A DNA stretch of 64,000 nt from Sphingomonas sp. UBA978 (GTDB lineage: Bacteria; Pseudomonadota; Alphaproteobacteria; Sphingomonadales; Sphingomonadaceae): positions 62,001-126,000 of the forward strand of contig NZ_DBBS01000018.1 in NCBI RefSeq assembly GCF_002292295.1, read 5' to 3'. Shown one piece after another: positions 8,298-16,531 of this stretch. The position numbers and the translations under genes are program-made. Each line of letters begins with the position of its first letter. Within the stretch, counting starts at the first letter, position 1. The notes under the pieces are model-generated. The model was given only the letters and a program-made list of their open reading frames with translations. It made no database searches and was not told where the DNA came from.

Positions 8298-10045
8298 CCG
8301 CGCTCGACCGGCTCCCGATCGCCGGCATCGCCGCCGATGTCCGGGCGGGTCGCTGCACCGCCGTCGCGGTGATCGAGGACGTGCTGGAACGGCTGGCCGC
8401 CTATGACGCGGTCCAGTCCGCGATATGGATAGCGCGCCACGATGCCGACGCGCTCCGCGCCGCGGCCGCGCATGTCGATGCGCGCCTCGCCGCGGGCGAG
8501 GCACTGCCGCTCGCCGGCGTGCCCTTCGCGGTGAAGGACAATATCGACGTCGCGGGGCTCGACACCACCGCCGCCTGCCCCGCCTTCGCCTATCGCCCCG
8601 ACCGGTCCGCGACCGTCGTCGAGCGCCTCGTCGCCGCGGGCGCGATTCCGGTGGGCAAGACCAACCTCGACCAGTTCGCCACCGGCCTCAACGGCACGCG
8701 CAGCCCCTATGGCATCCCGCGCAATGCCTATAACCGCGACTGGATCAGCGGCGGATCGAGTTCCGGATCGGCGGTCGCGGTCGCGGCGGGGCTGGTCGCC
8801 TTCGCGCTCGGCACCGACACCGCCGGATCGGGCCGCGTTCCCGCCGCGTTCAACCATCTCGTCGGATTCAAGCCCACCCGCGGCCGCTGGAGCAGCCATG
8901 GGCTGGTCCCCGCCTGCCGCACGCTCGACTGCATCACCGTCTTCGCCGGTTCGCCGGACGATGCCGCGCTGGTCGACGATGCCGTCGCCGGCTTCGACTC
9001 GGACGACGCGCTGTCCCGCCCGCTCGCCGACGTCCCGCGTGCGCGCCGCCGGATCGGCATCCCGCGCGCCGACCAGTGCCGCTGGTTCGGCGATATCGAC
9101 TCCGAATTTCTGTACCGGCAGGCGCTGGCGGGCCTCGATGCGGAGATCGTGACGATCGACCTGGCGCCGCTCGATGAGGCCGCGCGCCTGCTATACGACG
9201 GGCCATGGGTGGCGGAACGCACGGCGGCGCTGCAACCCTTGCTCGACCGCGACGCCGATGCGGTGCATCCGGTCGTCCGCGCGATCGTCGAACAGGGGAA
9301 GGATTACAGTGCGATCGACGCCTTCAACGGCGGCTACCGCCTCGCCGAACTCGCCCGCATCGCGGCGCGGATGTGGGCGGAGGTCGACCTCATCGTCCTG
9401 CCGACCGCGCCGACCAGCTATCGCGTCGCCGAGATGCTGGCCGCCCCGATCGCACTCAACGCGACGCTCGGCGCCTATACCAATTTCGTCAATCTGCTCG
9501 ACATGGCGGCGATCGCGGTGCCGACCGGCACCTATGGCAATGGCGTCGGCTTCGGCGTCACGCTGATGGGACCGGCCGGCATCGATCGCGCGCTGATCGA
9601 TGCGGCAAGGACCCTGTTTCCCGCGTCGGCCTCCCCGCCGCCGCTTGACCTGGAGGGACGGATGGACAGCGTGAAACTGGCGGTGGTGGGTGCGCACCTC
9701 AAGGACATGCCGCTGCACTGGCAGCTCACCTCGCGCGACGCGCGCTTCGTCGGCGCGACGACGACGGCGCCGACCTATCGCCTCTACGCGATGGCGGACA
9801 GCGTGCCGCCGAAGCCGGCGCTGGTGCACAGCCCCGACGGCGCCGGCATCGCGGTGGAGGTCTACGAACTCGACATGGCCGCTTTCGGCAGCTTCGTCGT
9901 CGACGTGCCGCCGCCGCTCGCGATCGGCACGGTGACCCTCGCGGACGGCAGCCAGGTGAAGGGCTTCGTCGCCGAACCCCGCGCCCTGACCGGTGCCGAG
10001 GATATAACTGCGCTCGGCGGCTGGCGCGCCTATATCGCCCGATGA
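8294..10045 (+). CDS. atzF: Allophanate hydrolase
   Basis: A 583-residue amidase-signature enzyme that splits allophanate to ammonia and CO2, the last step of the locus. The catalytic triad is visible: Lys81 (KDNIDVAG), cis-Ser155 (GGSSSGS) and nucleophile Ser179 (GTDTAGSG). The C-terminal ~130 residues (starting near KLAVVGAHLKDMPLHWQL) are the gamma-glutamylcyclotransferase-like domain typical of full-length allophanate hydrolase, so this is not a truncated amidase. ATGA overlap with the carboxylase stop. It is the last gene of the operon. Confidence 0.93.
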   Translation: MTALDRLPIAGIAADVRAGRCTAVAVIEDVLERLAAYDAVQSAIWIARHDADALRAAAAHVDARLAAGEALPLAGVPFAVKDNIDVAGLDTTAACPAFAYRPDRSATVVERLVAAGAIPVGKTNLDQFATGLNGTRSPYGIPRNAYNRDWISGGSSSGSAVAVAAGLVAFALGTDTAGSGRVPAAFNHLVGFKPTRGRWSSHGLVPACRTLDCITVFAGSPDDAALVDDAVAGFDSDDALSRPLADVPRARRRIGIPRADQCRWFGDIDSEFLYRQALAGLDAEIVTIDLAPLDEAARLLYDGPWVAERTAALQPLLDRDADAVHPVVRAIVEQGKDYSAIDAFNGGYRLAELARIAARMWAEVDLIVLPTAPTSYRVAEMLAAPIALNATLGAYTNFVNLLDMAAIAVPTGTYGNGVGFGVTLMGPAGIDRALIDAARTLFPASASPPPLDLEGRMDSVKLAVVGAHLKDMPLHWQLTSRDARFVGATTTAPTYRLYAMADSVPPKPALVHSPDGAGIAVEVYELDMAAFGSFVVDVPPPLAIGTVTLADGSQVKGFVAEPRALTGAEDITALGGWRAYIAR

Positions 10046-10303
10046 GGCTGCCGACACGCTGACGCGCGCCGCCGACGCCGCGTGACGTGCCGGCATGTCA
10101 TGCGATGCCGGGTCCGATATCGCTGCCCCAAGCGGCCGGCCGTGTGCCGTGCGAAGATCGTTCGCGCGGCCACGGCTCGCATCGTGCCGCTGCGCCTGCC
10201 GAAGACCCGCTTCCGACATCCTTGACCGCCACGGAGCCGGCACCCCGCCCCGCCGGCGCGGGCGGTCGCCGTCCCATGCCACTCGCAAGCCCCTTGCCGT
10301 CAG
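10046..10303. other. Intergenic stretch, no gene seen
   Basis: 258 bases between the allophanate hydrolase and the operator region of the next operon. GC-rich throughout. Short open frames here show no conserved motif. A weak GC hairpin can be drawn around 10245-10265, but there is no T run, so I do not call a terminator. Confidence 0.5.
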
Positions 10304-10319
10304 TTAATTACACGATTAA
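10304..10319. promoter_or_regulatory. Candidate operator, TTAAT-(6)-ATTAA dyad
   Basis: A 16-bp interrupted palindrome in an otherwise GC-rich stretch, 35 bp before the EthD-like gene. Its spacer is TACACG. Similar 5-6-5 dyads or half sites with TAtACG/T cores occur at 18721, 21180 and 35545, which suggests a common regulator, possibly the TetR protein at 13153-13797. Binding is inferred, not shown. Confidence 0.4.
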
Positions 10320-10323
10320 GTAC

Positions 10324-10350
10324 CACTCATCCCCACCGGTAGGATGAGTG
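10324..10350. promoter_or_regulatory. Perfect 9-bp inverted repeat overlapping the ribosome binding site
   Basis: CACTCATCC (10324-10332) and GGATGAGTG (10342-10350) are exact reverse complements with a 9-base spacer, ending three bases before the ATG at 10354. The right arm contains the only plausible Shine-Dalgarno-like sequence (AGGATGAG). It can be a DNA operator or, as RNA, a hairpin that hides the ribosome binding site. Confidence 0.55.
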
Positions 10351-10353
10351 AAC

Positions 10354-10677
10354 ATGCCGTCGCGCCCGATCCTGACGCTCCTGTATCCCGCCGCTGCCGA
10401 CGGCTTCGATTTCGACTATTATGCCAGCCGGCACCTGCCGCTGGTCGATCGAATCTGGGGGCCGTTCCTCGACCGCGTCGAGGTGCTGCGCGGGATCGCG
10501 TCGAGCGTCCCGGGCGACGCGCCGCCGTTCACCGCGATGACGATCCTGCATTTCCGATCGAACGCCGATCTGCAGGCCGCCGTCGCCCATCCCGATGCAC
10601 CCCTGCTCCAGCAGGATATCGCGCGCTTTTCCGGCGTCGCGCCGGTCGGGCAGGTCAATATCGCGGTGAAGGGCTGA
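10354..10677 (+). CDS. EthD-family small protein
   Basis: A 107-residue ferredoxin-like-fold protein of the EthD family. Typical features are the N-terminal LTLLYPAAADGFDFDYYASRHLPLV (YYxxxH-x-P-L-V) and the C-terminal strand GVAPVGQVNIAV. EthD proteins often accompany degradative P450 or oxygenase systems, and some act on reactive intermediates; its substrate here is unknown. ATG 10354 is preferred to the in-frame GTG at 10348, which lies inside the inverted repeat. It leads a forward operon with a racemase and a thiolase. Confidence 0.8.
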   Translation: MPSRPILTLLYPAAADGFDFDYYASRHLPLVDRIWGPFLDRVEVLRGIASSVPGDAPPFTAMTILHFRSNADLQAAVAHPDAPLLQQDIARFSGVAPVGQVNIAVKG

Positions 10678-10681
10678 ACGG

Positions 10682-11785
10682 ATGGCGGGACCTTTGGCAG
10701 GGCTGCGGATCGTCGAATTCGCAGGGATCGGACCGGCGCCGTTCGCCGCGATGATGCTCGCAGACCATGGCGCGGAGGTGATCCGCGTCGAACGCCCCGA
10801 AGACCTGACCGATGCGGCGATCGCCATCCGCCGGCGCGACGTCACGCTGCGCTCGCGCGCCTTCGTCGCGGCGGACCTCAAGTCGGTGGAGGATCGCGAC
10901 CGGGTGCGCGACCTCGTCGCCGGGGCGGACGGCGTGATCGAGGGGTTCCGGCCGGGCGTGATGGAGCGGCTCGGCCTTGGCCCCGCCGAGCTGCTCGCGC
11001 GCAATCCCCGGCTCGTCTACGGCCGGATGACCGGCTGGGGGCAGACCGGTCCCTATGCGCAGGCGGCGGGGCACGACATCAACTACATCGCGCTCAGCGG
11101 CGCGCTCCACGCCTTCGGCCGCGAAGGCGACAAGCCGACGCCGCCGATCAACATGGTCGGCGATTTCGGCGGCGGTGCGATGATGCTCGCCTTCGGCATA
11201 GTCAGCGCGCTCTACCATGCCCGCGCGACCGGCGAGGGCCAGGTGATCGATTGCGCGATGACCGACGGCAGCGCGCTGCTGATGAGCGCGATCTGGAGCA
11301 TGCTGGCGGTCGGCATGTGGCGCGACGAACGCGGCGTCAACCTGCTCGATACCGGCGCGCATTTCTACGACACCTACGAAACCGCCGATGGCAGATTCAT
11401 CGCGCTGGGATCGATCGAACCCAAATTTTATGCGCTGCTGCGCGAAGCGGCCGGGCTGACCGACGCGGACTGGGACGACCATTTCGACCCGGCGCGCTGG
11501 GCGGCGCTGAAGCCCCGGCTGGCCGCGATCATCCGCACCCGGACGCGCGATGCCTGGACCGCCGAGATGGAGGGCAGCGACATCTGCTTCGCCCCCGTGC
11601 TGTCGATGGCCGAGGCGCCGCTCCACCCCCACAATGCGCAGCGCGCAACGTTCGTCGAGATCGACGGCGTGATGCAGCCCGCGCCCGCGCCGCGCTATTC
11701 GGCGACCCCCCTGCCGCGCCCGCGCATGTGGGACGGCGTACCGCGCCCCGGCATCGCCTTCGACGCCACCGCCACCCCACGCTGA
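10682..11785 (+). CDS. Alpha-methylacyl-CoA racemase (CaiB/BaiF fold)
   Basis: A 367-residue family III CoA-transferase-fold protein that can be placed with the racemases and not with the transferases. It has AGHDINYIALSGALH with His131 and NMVGDFGGGAM with Asp161; their 30-residue spacing equals that of the catalytic His/Asp pair of alpha-methylacyl-CoA racemase (126/156 in the mycobacterial enzyme). The reaction is inversion of the 2-methyl centre so that (2S)-acyl-CoA can enter beta-oxidation. Such an enzyme is expected for branched isoprenoid or steroid side chains and is a strong clue to the substrate class. It starts four bases after the EthD stop. Confidence 0.82.
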   Translation: MAGPLAGLRIVEFAGIGPAPFAAMMLADHGAEVIRVERPEDLTDAAIAIRRRDVTLRSRAFVAADLKSVEDRDRVRDLVAGADGVIEGFRPGVMERLGLGPAELLARNPRLVYGRMTGWGQTGPYAQAAGHDINYIALSGALHAFGREGDKPTPPINMVGDFGGGAMMLAFGIVSALYHARATGEGQVIDCAMTDGSALLMSAIWSMLAVGMWRDERGVNLLDTGAHFYDTYETADGRFIALGSIEPKFYALLREAAGLTDADWDDHFDPARWAALKPRLAAIIRTRTRDAWTAEMEGSDICFAPVLSMAEAPLHPHNAQRATFVEIDGVMQPAPAPRYSATPLPRPRMWDGVPRPGIAFDATATPR

Positions 11786-11840
11786 TCGCCGCCCCATCGG
11801 GCGCGATCGCCCTTCAACGCACGAGACAGGACAGCACAGC

Positions 11841-13094
11841 ATGTCGGAAGCATGGATCATCGACGCCGCCCGCACCCCCCGCGGCATCGGCAAGCCGGGC
11901 AAGGGCGCGCTCGCGGGGCTGCATCCGCAGGTGCTCGCCGCCACCGTCCTTGCGGCATTGGTCGAACGCAACGCGATCGACAGCGCGACGATCGACGACG
12001 TCATCTGGGGCACCAGCGCGCAGCGCGGCGCACAGGGCAACGACCTCGCGCGCATGGCGCTGCTCGACGCCGGGCTGGACATCCGCGTCAGCGGCGTGAC
12101 GCTCGACCGGTTCTGCGGGTCGGGGATCACCGCGGTCGGCCTCGCCGCGGGCATGATCGCATCGGGGTTCGAGGAGGCGATCATCGCGGGCGGGACCGAG
12201 ATGATGTCGCTGACCGCGACGATGGCCGCACAGGAAGCGGCACGCGGCGAGCCGCCGATGATGATGGATGCGGGCAACCTGCGGCTGCGCGCGCGCCATC
12301 CGCAATCGCACCAGGGCGTCTGCGCCGATGCGATCGCGACGATCGAGGGGATCACGCGCGCGGACGTCGATGCGCTCGCGCTCGAGAGCCAGCAGCGTGC
12401 CGCCGTCGCGATCGCGGAGGGCCGGTTCGCGCGCAGCCTCGTGCCCGTCCACAATCCCGACGGCACGATCGCGCTCGACCGCGACGAATTTCCCCGCCCG
12501 GGCACGACCGCCGAGGGGCTGGCGGCGCTGCGCCCGTCGTTCGCGGTCATCGCCGACGTCGCGGTGGACGAGGCGGGCACGACCTATCGCGTGCTGGTCA
12601 ACGCCCGCTATCCCGACCTCTCCATCCAGCACATCCACCATGCCGGCAATTCGTCGGGAGTGGTCGACGGCGCCGCCGCGCTGCTGCTCGCCTCGCCCGA
12701 ATATGCCCGCCGCCACGGGCTGACGCCGCGCGCGCGCATCGTCGCCACCGCCAATGTCGGCGACTGTCCGACGCTGATGCTCAACGCCCCCGTCCCCGCC
12801 GCGCGCAAGGCGCTGGCCAGGGCGGGCCTGAGCGTGGACGACATCGACCTGTGGGAGATCAACGAGGCGTTCGCGGTCGTCACCGAAAAGTTCATCCGCG
12901 ACCTCCGCCTCGACCGGTCGCGCGTCAACGTCAACGGCGGCGCGATCGCGCTCGGCCATCCGATCGGCGCGACGGGCGCGATCCTGATCGGCACCATCGT
13001 CGACGAACTGGAACGCCGCAACCTCCGGCGCGGGCTGGTGACGATGTGCGCGGCGGGCGGCATGGCGCCCGCGATCATCGTCGAGCGGATGTAG
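11841..13094 (+). CDS. Acyl-CoA thiolase (acetyl-CoA C-acyltransferase)
   Basis: A 417-residue thiolase. Nucleophile Cys92 lies in DRFCGSG, His373 in NGGAIALGHPIGATG, and the second Cys403 in MCAAGGMAP, so both active-site cysteines and the histidine are present. It cleaves 3-ketoacyl-CoA to acetyl- or propionyl-CoA, or runs in reverse. Steroid/branched-chain thiolases (FadA5/SCP2-like) also lack the usual CxGGG exactness at the end. It is separated by 55 bp from the racemase and probably co-transcribed. Confidence 0.88.
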   Translation: MSEAWIIDAARTPRGIGKPGKGALAGLHPQVLAATVLAALVERNAIDSATIDDVIWGTSAQRGAQGNDLARMALLDAGLDIRVSGVTLDRFCGSGITAVGLAAGMIASGFEEAIIAGGTEMMSLTATMAAQEAARGEPPMMMDAGNLRLRARHPQSHQGVCADAIATIEGITRADVDALALESQQRAAVAIAEGRFARSLVPVHNPDGTIALDRDEFPRPGTTAEGLAALRPSFAVIADVAVDEAGTTYRVLVNARYPDLSIQHIHHAGNSSGVVDGAAALLLASPEYARRHGLTPRARIVATANVGDCPTLMLNAPVPAARKALARAGLSVDDIDLWEINEAFAVVTEKFIRDLRLDRSRVNVNGGAIALGHPIGATGAILIGTIVDELERRNLRRGLVTMCAAGGMAPAIIVERM

Positions 13095-13110
13095 CCCCCG
13101 ATGCCAGCGG

Positions 13111-13128
13111 GGGGCGCGCGCGCGCCCC
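13111..13128. terminator. Perfect 18-bp GC palindrome between convergent genes
   Basis: GGGG(CG)5CCCC is an exact palindrome in the 58-bp gap between the thiolase stop and the TetR stop. It lacks a T run. It can act as a bidirectional terminator-like block, or could simply be a Z-DNA-prone CG tract. Confidence 0.4.
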
Positions 13129-13152
13129 TCCCCGCCGGTCACGCCCCGCCCG

Positions 13153-13797
13153 TCAAGCGTCGTCGGCGAGCACGCCCTTGAGGAAGATCGTCACCACCTG
13201 ATCGATATATTGGCGCTTCAGCGCATCGTCGACGACGGTGATGCCATAGCAATATTTCAGCGACACGCTCGACGAGAAGAGATGATCGCACATGCCGATC
13301 ACGTTGAAATAGAGCAGTTTCGGATCCACGTCGCGGAATTCGCCGATCGCCCGCCCGTCGCGCACGATCACCTCATAGGCCGCGGCGATCGGCTTCAGGA
13401 AGCGGTCGGCGATCCGCTGGCGCTCCTCTTCCGTCCCCTCCTGCAACAGCTTTATCATCAGCCGGCTGAGATAGGGGTAGTTGTGATAGGTGTTGATGAG
13501 GCCGGCGAGGTGATAGCGCAGCTTCTTCGACGGGCGGATGTCCATCGCCAGCAGATGCTCCAGCTCGGCGAGGTTGTTCTCGGTATCCCGCTCCAGCAGC
13601 GCGCGCAGCAGGCCGTCCTTGCCGCCGAAATAATAGCGGACCAGCGCGGCGTTGAGCCCCGCCTTGGCGGCGATGTCGCTCAGCGGCACGTCGAGATTGT
13701 CCGCCTCGCGCATCGCCACGCTCGTCGCCTCGAGCAGCCGTGCGCGGCCCGACGCCGGGGCCTCCACGTCCTGGTCGATCGCCTTCCTCCCCGCCAC
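13153..13797 (-). CDS. TetR-family transcriptional regulator
   Basis: A 214-residue TetR protein. The helix-turn-helix is at about residues 38-60 (VPLSDIAAKAGLNAALVRYYFGGK), and a C-terminal ligand domain follows. Reverse strand, convergent with the thiolase gene. It is one of two adjacent TetR genes at the edge of the catabolic supercluster and is a good candidate for the repressor that reads the AT-rich dyads in the cluster's promoters; likely ligand an acyl-CoA or pathway intermediate (inference). Confidence 0.9.
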   Translation of the reverse strand: MAGRKAIDQDVEAPASGRARLLEATSVAMREADNLDVPLSDIAAKAGLNAALVRYYFGGKDGLLRALLERDTENNLAELEHLLAMDIRPSKKLRYHLAGLINTYHNYPYLSRLMIKLLQEGTEEERQRIADRFLKPIAAAYEVIVRDGRAIGEFRDVDPKLLYFNVIGMCDHLFSSSVSLKYCYGITVVDDALKRQYIDQVVTIFLKGVLADDA

Positions 13798-13874
13798 GCC
13801 TGTTCCTTAACCGATTGATGAACCAATCTATCGCGAAAGTCCGGGCGCGCCAAGCGATGAATGGCATTCGGGGA

Positions 13875-14531
13875 TCAGGCGGAAACGGGCAGACGTCCGC
13901 GCAAGGCGACGACGAAACGCTCCTTCAGCAGCGCCAGCGACGCGGTCGCCAGCGTCTTGTTGCCGGTCAGGTCGCGTCCGATCGCCAGCCCCTGCGTCGC
14001 CGCGATCAGCAGATAGACCTCGTTGAGCAGCCCCAGCGGATCGTTCATCGCGAATTGCTCGGCGACCTGCATCACCTTGCCGCTCGCCAGCGCGCTGACC
14101 GAGCGCATCGCGCGCTGCAGCCCCTCCTCGAGGCTGACGTCCCAACGGCTGGCGAGCTGGATCTCGGTGAAGGCGCGCGCGGGCAGGTCGGTCTGCACCC
14201 GCCACAGGATGCTGGGAAAATCCATCATCCCTTTCAGCAGGTCGCTATGCCGCAGCAGCCCGCTCTCGACCGCGGCGAGCATCCGCGTCATCGCCTCCTC
14301 GGCGGTCGCGACCATCAACAGATCGCGGGTCGGAAACTGGTGCAGCAGCGACCCCCGGCTGACCCCGGCATCGTCGAGCACCGCCTGCGTCGTGGTCGCG
14401 GCATAGCCCTGCAGCGCGACCAGCTTGATCGCGCTCGACAGCAGGATGTCGCGCGTCGCCTTGCCGCGGGCGCGCGTCGCGACGTTTCGCTCGCCGCTGG
14501 GGGCAACAGGCGTGGCAGGCACATCATTCAT
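13875..14531 (-). CDS. TetR-family transcriptional regulator
   Basis: A 218-residue TetR protein with the DNA-binding motif YAATTTQAVLDDAGVSRGSLLHQF (about residues 43-66). The start is taken at the ATG at 14531 (MNDVPATP); a GTG at 14576 would add 15 residues, and neither has a clear Shine-Dalgarno. It lies 77 bp upstream of the other TetR gene on the same strand and downstream of the monooxygenase. Target unknown. Confidence 0.87.
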   Translation of the reverse strand: MNDVPATPVAPSGERNVATRARGKATRDILLSSAIKLVALQGYAATTTQAVLDDAGVSRGSLLHQFPTRDLLMVATAEEAMTRMLAAVESGLLRHSDLLKGMMDFPSILWRVQTDLPARAFTEIQLASRWDVSLEEGLQRAMRSVSALASGKVMQVAEQFAMNDPLGLLNEVYLLIAATQGLAIGRDLTGNKTLATASLALLKERFVVALRGRLPVSA

Positions 14532-14666
14532 CCCGGACGGTCGCGACTGGCGCGCATTGTAGGGAGGCGCGGGCACCGCTGTCCATCCATCGGCGCGGCA
14601 GCGGACGGAATTTCCTTTGTTCCGATAGGCATCCGGCCTCGTCGGGCCGATGGCGGCGGCCCCGTG

Positions 14667-16469
14667 TCAATGCGTCGAAAAGACCAGCCCGTCGAACTGG
14701 CCGTCCGCCAGCCACCGGTCCTTGAGCGCGAAGAAAGCCGCGGCCCCCGCACCATAGCCGAATCCCTGCGCCGCCTCCTGCGTCAGCTTGCCCTCCAGAT
14801 TGTAATAGCCCGGCGTGCATTGCTCGAAGAAGGGGACGAGATTGGCCGCCACTTCGCCGCAATGCGCCACCCAGGCGTCCTCGGCCGCCTGCGTCGCCTC
14901 GACGACGGGGCGGTCCGCCCGCCGGGCATGGCCGACCACCGCCGCGATCGCCTTCGCCCCCTCGGCGAGGCCGTGGCAGAAATTGGCGGGCAAGGCGGCC
15001 TGCGCATTCTGGTGCAGGAACAGGTTGGGGAAGCCGTGGACGTGCATGCCGTGGAAGGTGGAGAACCGCCGCGACCATTTGTCCTGCAACGACAGGCCGT
15101 CGCGACCGACGATGTCGTACCCAGCGCGGCGGACGTAATCGGTCCCGACCTCGAACCCCGAAGCGAAGACGATGCAATCGACCGGATATTCGACCCCGCC
15201 GACGCGGATCCCCGTCTCGGTCACCGCCTCGACGCCGCGCCCGTCGGTGTCGAGCAGCGTGACATTGGCGCGGTTGAAGGTTTCCAGATAGCCGTCGTGG
15301 AACACCGGCCGCTTGCAGAAGCGGCGATACCAGGGCTTGAGCCGCTCGGCGGTGGCGGGATCGGCGACGATCGCGTCGATCCGGGCGCGGATCTCCTCCA
15401 TCTTTTCGGCATCCGCGACTTCGGCGGCGTGCAGGATCTGCAGTATCGCGTCGGGCCCGCTGGCGCTCGCCGCCGCCGCCGCGATCTTCTTGAACAGGAA
15501 CGTCCAGCCATCCTCGATCAGATCGCGTTCGGCCGGCGCGCCGGACGTCAGCGCGTTGAAATTGTCGATCCATTCCTGCTGCCAGCCGGGCTGGAGCGAG
15601 GCGACCCAGGCGGGATCGGTCGGCACCTCGCGCCGGACGTCGACGCCCGACGGTGTGCGCTGGACGACGTAGAGCCGCTCGGCGTGCGCGGCGAGATGGG
15701 GAATGCACTGGATGCCGGTCGCGCCGGTGCCGATGATCGCGACGCGCTTGCCCTTCAGTCCGGTCAGCTCGCCGCCGGGGCCGCCGCCGGTATAGGCATA
15801 GTCCCAGCGGCTGGTGTGGAAGGTGTGGCCCGCGAAGCCCGCGATGCCGGGAATGCCGGGCAGCTTCGGCCGCGATAACGGCCCGTTGGCGGTGACCAGA
15901 TAGCGCGCCTCGATCACGTCGCCGCGATCGGTCGACACCCGCCAGCGGCCGGATTCCGCGATCCATTCGGCGCGGGTCACCAGCGTCTGGAACAGCGCCC
16001 GCCCGCGCAGCGACCAATGGTCGACGATCCGTTCGGCATGCGCGCGGATCTCGGGCCCCGACGCATAGGAGCGCGGCGGCATATAGCCCGTCTCCTCGAG
16101 CAGCGGCAGATAGACGTAGGACTTCATGTCGCAGGCGAGGCCGGGATAGCGGTTCCAGTACCAGGTCCCTCCGAAATCGCCGCCCTTCTCGATCATCAAC
16201 ACGTCGTCGATCCCGGCATCCTTCAGCTTCACCGCGGTCAGGATGCCGCCGAAGCCCGCGCCGACGATCGCCACCTCGCACGTCCGCACCACCGGCGCGC
16301 GCTCGACGCGCGCGACATAGGGGTCGTCGGCGAAATAGGAAAAGTCGCCGCCCGTCCCGATATACTGGTCGACGCCGTCCGTGCGCAGCCGCTTGTCGCG
16401 CTCCTCGCGATAGCGGACGCGCAGGGCTTCGAGATCGACCGGGGCCGCCCCGGCATCAACAACGGACAT
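14667..16469 (-). CDS. Baeyer-Villiger flavin monooxygenase
   Basis: A 600-residue class B flavoprotein monooxygenase. FAD site GAGFGG (residues 70-75), the Baeyer-Villiger fingerprint FxGxxxHxxxWD as FAGHTFHTSRWD (212-223), and NADPH site GTGATG (247-252) are all intact. The N-terminal extension of about 60 residues before the first Rossmann fold is like that of steroid/polycyclic-ketone monooxygenases. It inserts oxygen beside a ketone to give an ester or lactone. The start at 16469 has AGGAG seven bases upstream. Third gene of a reverse operon after an SDR and a P450, so the ketone is probably made by those two. Confidence 0.9.
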   Translation of the reverse strand: MSVVDAGAAPVDLEALRVRYREERDKRLRTDGVDQYIGTGGDFSYFADDPYVARVERAPVVRTCEVAIVGAGFGGILTAVKLKDAGIDDVLMIEKGGDFGGTWYWNRYPGLACDMKSYVYLPLLEETGYMPPRSYASGPEIRAHAERIVDHWSLRGRALFQTLVTRAEWIAESGRWRVSTDRGDVIEARYLVTANGPLSRPKLPGIPGIAGFAGHTFHTSRWDYAYTGGGPGGELTGLKGKRVAIIGTGATGIQCIPHLAAHAERLYVVQRTPSGVDVRREVPTDPAWVASLQPGWQQEWIDNFNALTSGAPAERDLIEDGWTFLFKKIAAAAASASGPDAILQILHAAEVADAEKMEEIRARIDAIVADPATAERLKPWYRRFCKRPVFHDGYLETFNRANVTLLDTDGRGVEAVTETGIRVGGVEYPVDCIVFASGFEVGTDYVRRAGYDIVGRDGLSLQDKWSRRFSTFHGMHVHGFPNLFLHQNAQAALPANFCHGLAEGAKAIAAVVGHARRADRPVVEATQAAEDAWVAHCGEVAANLVPFFEQCTPGYYNLEGKLTQEAAQGFGYGAGAAAFFALKDRWLADGQFDGLVFSTH

Positions 16470-16531
16470 ATCCAGCTCCTTGTCATCCCCGCGGCCGACC
16501 GGCGCAGGCGGGGTCGTGGCGTCTTGGTGAC

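Noticed and set aside
4410..8504. 1364-codon open frame on the reverse strand
   Set aside because: Antisense to the carboxylase and its neighbours; composition is Arg/Asp/Gly-rich low complexity, a GC-driven shadow.
13740..15878. 712-codon forward open frame
   Set aside because: Antisense to the TetR and Baeyer-Villiger genes, which have clear motifs.
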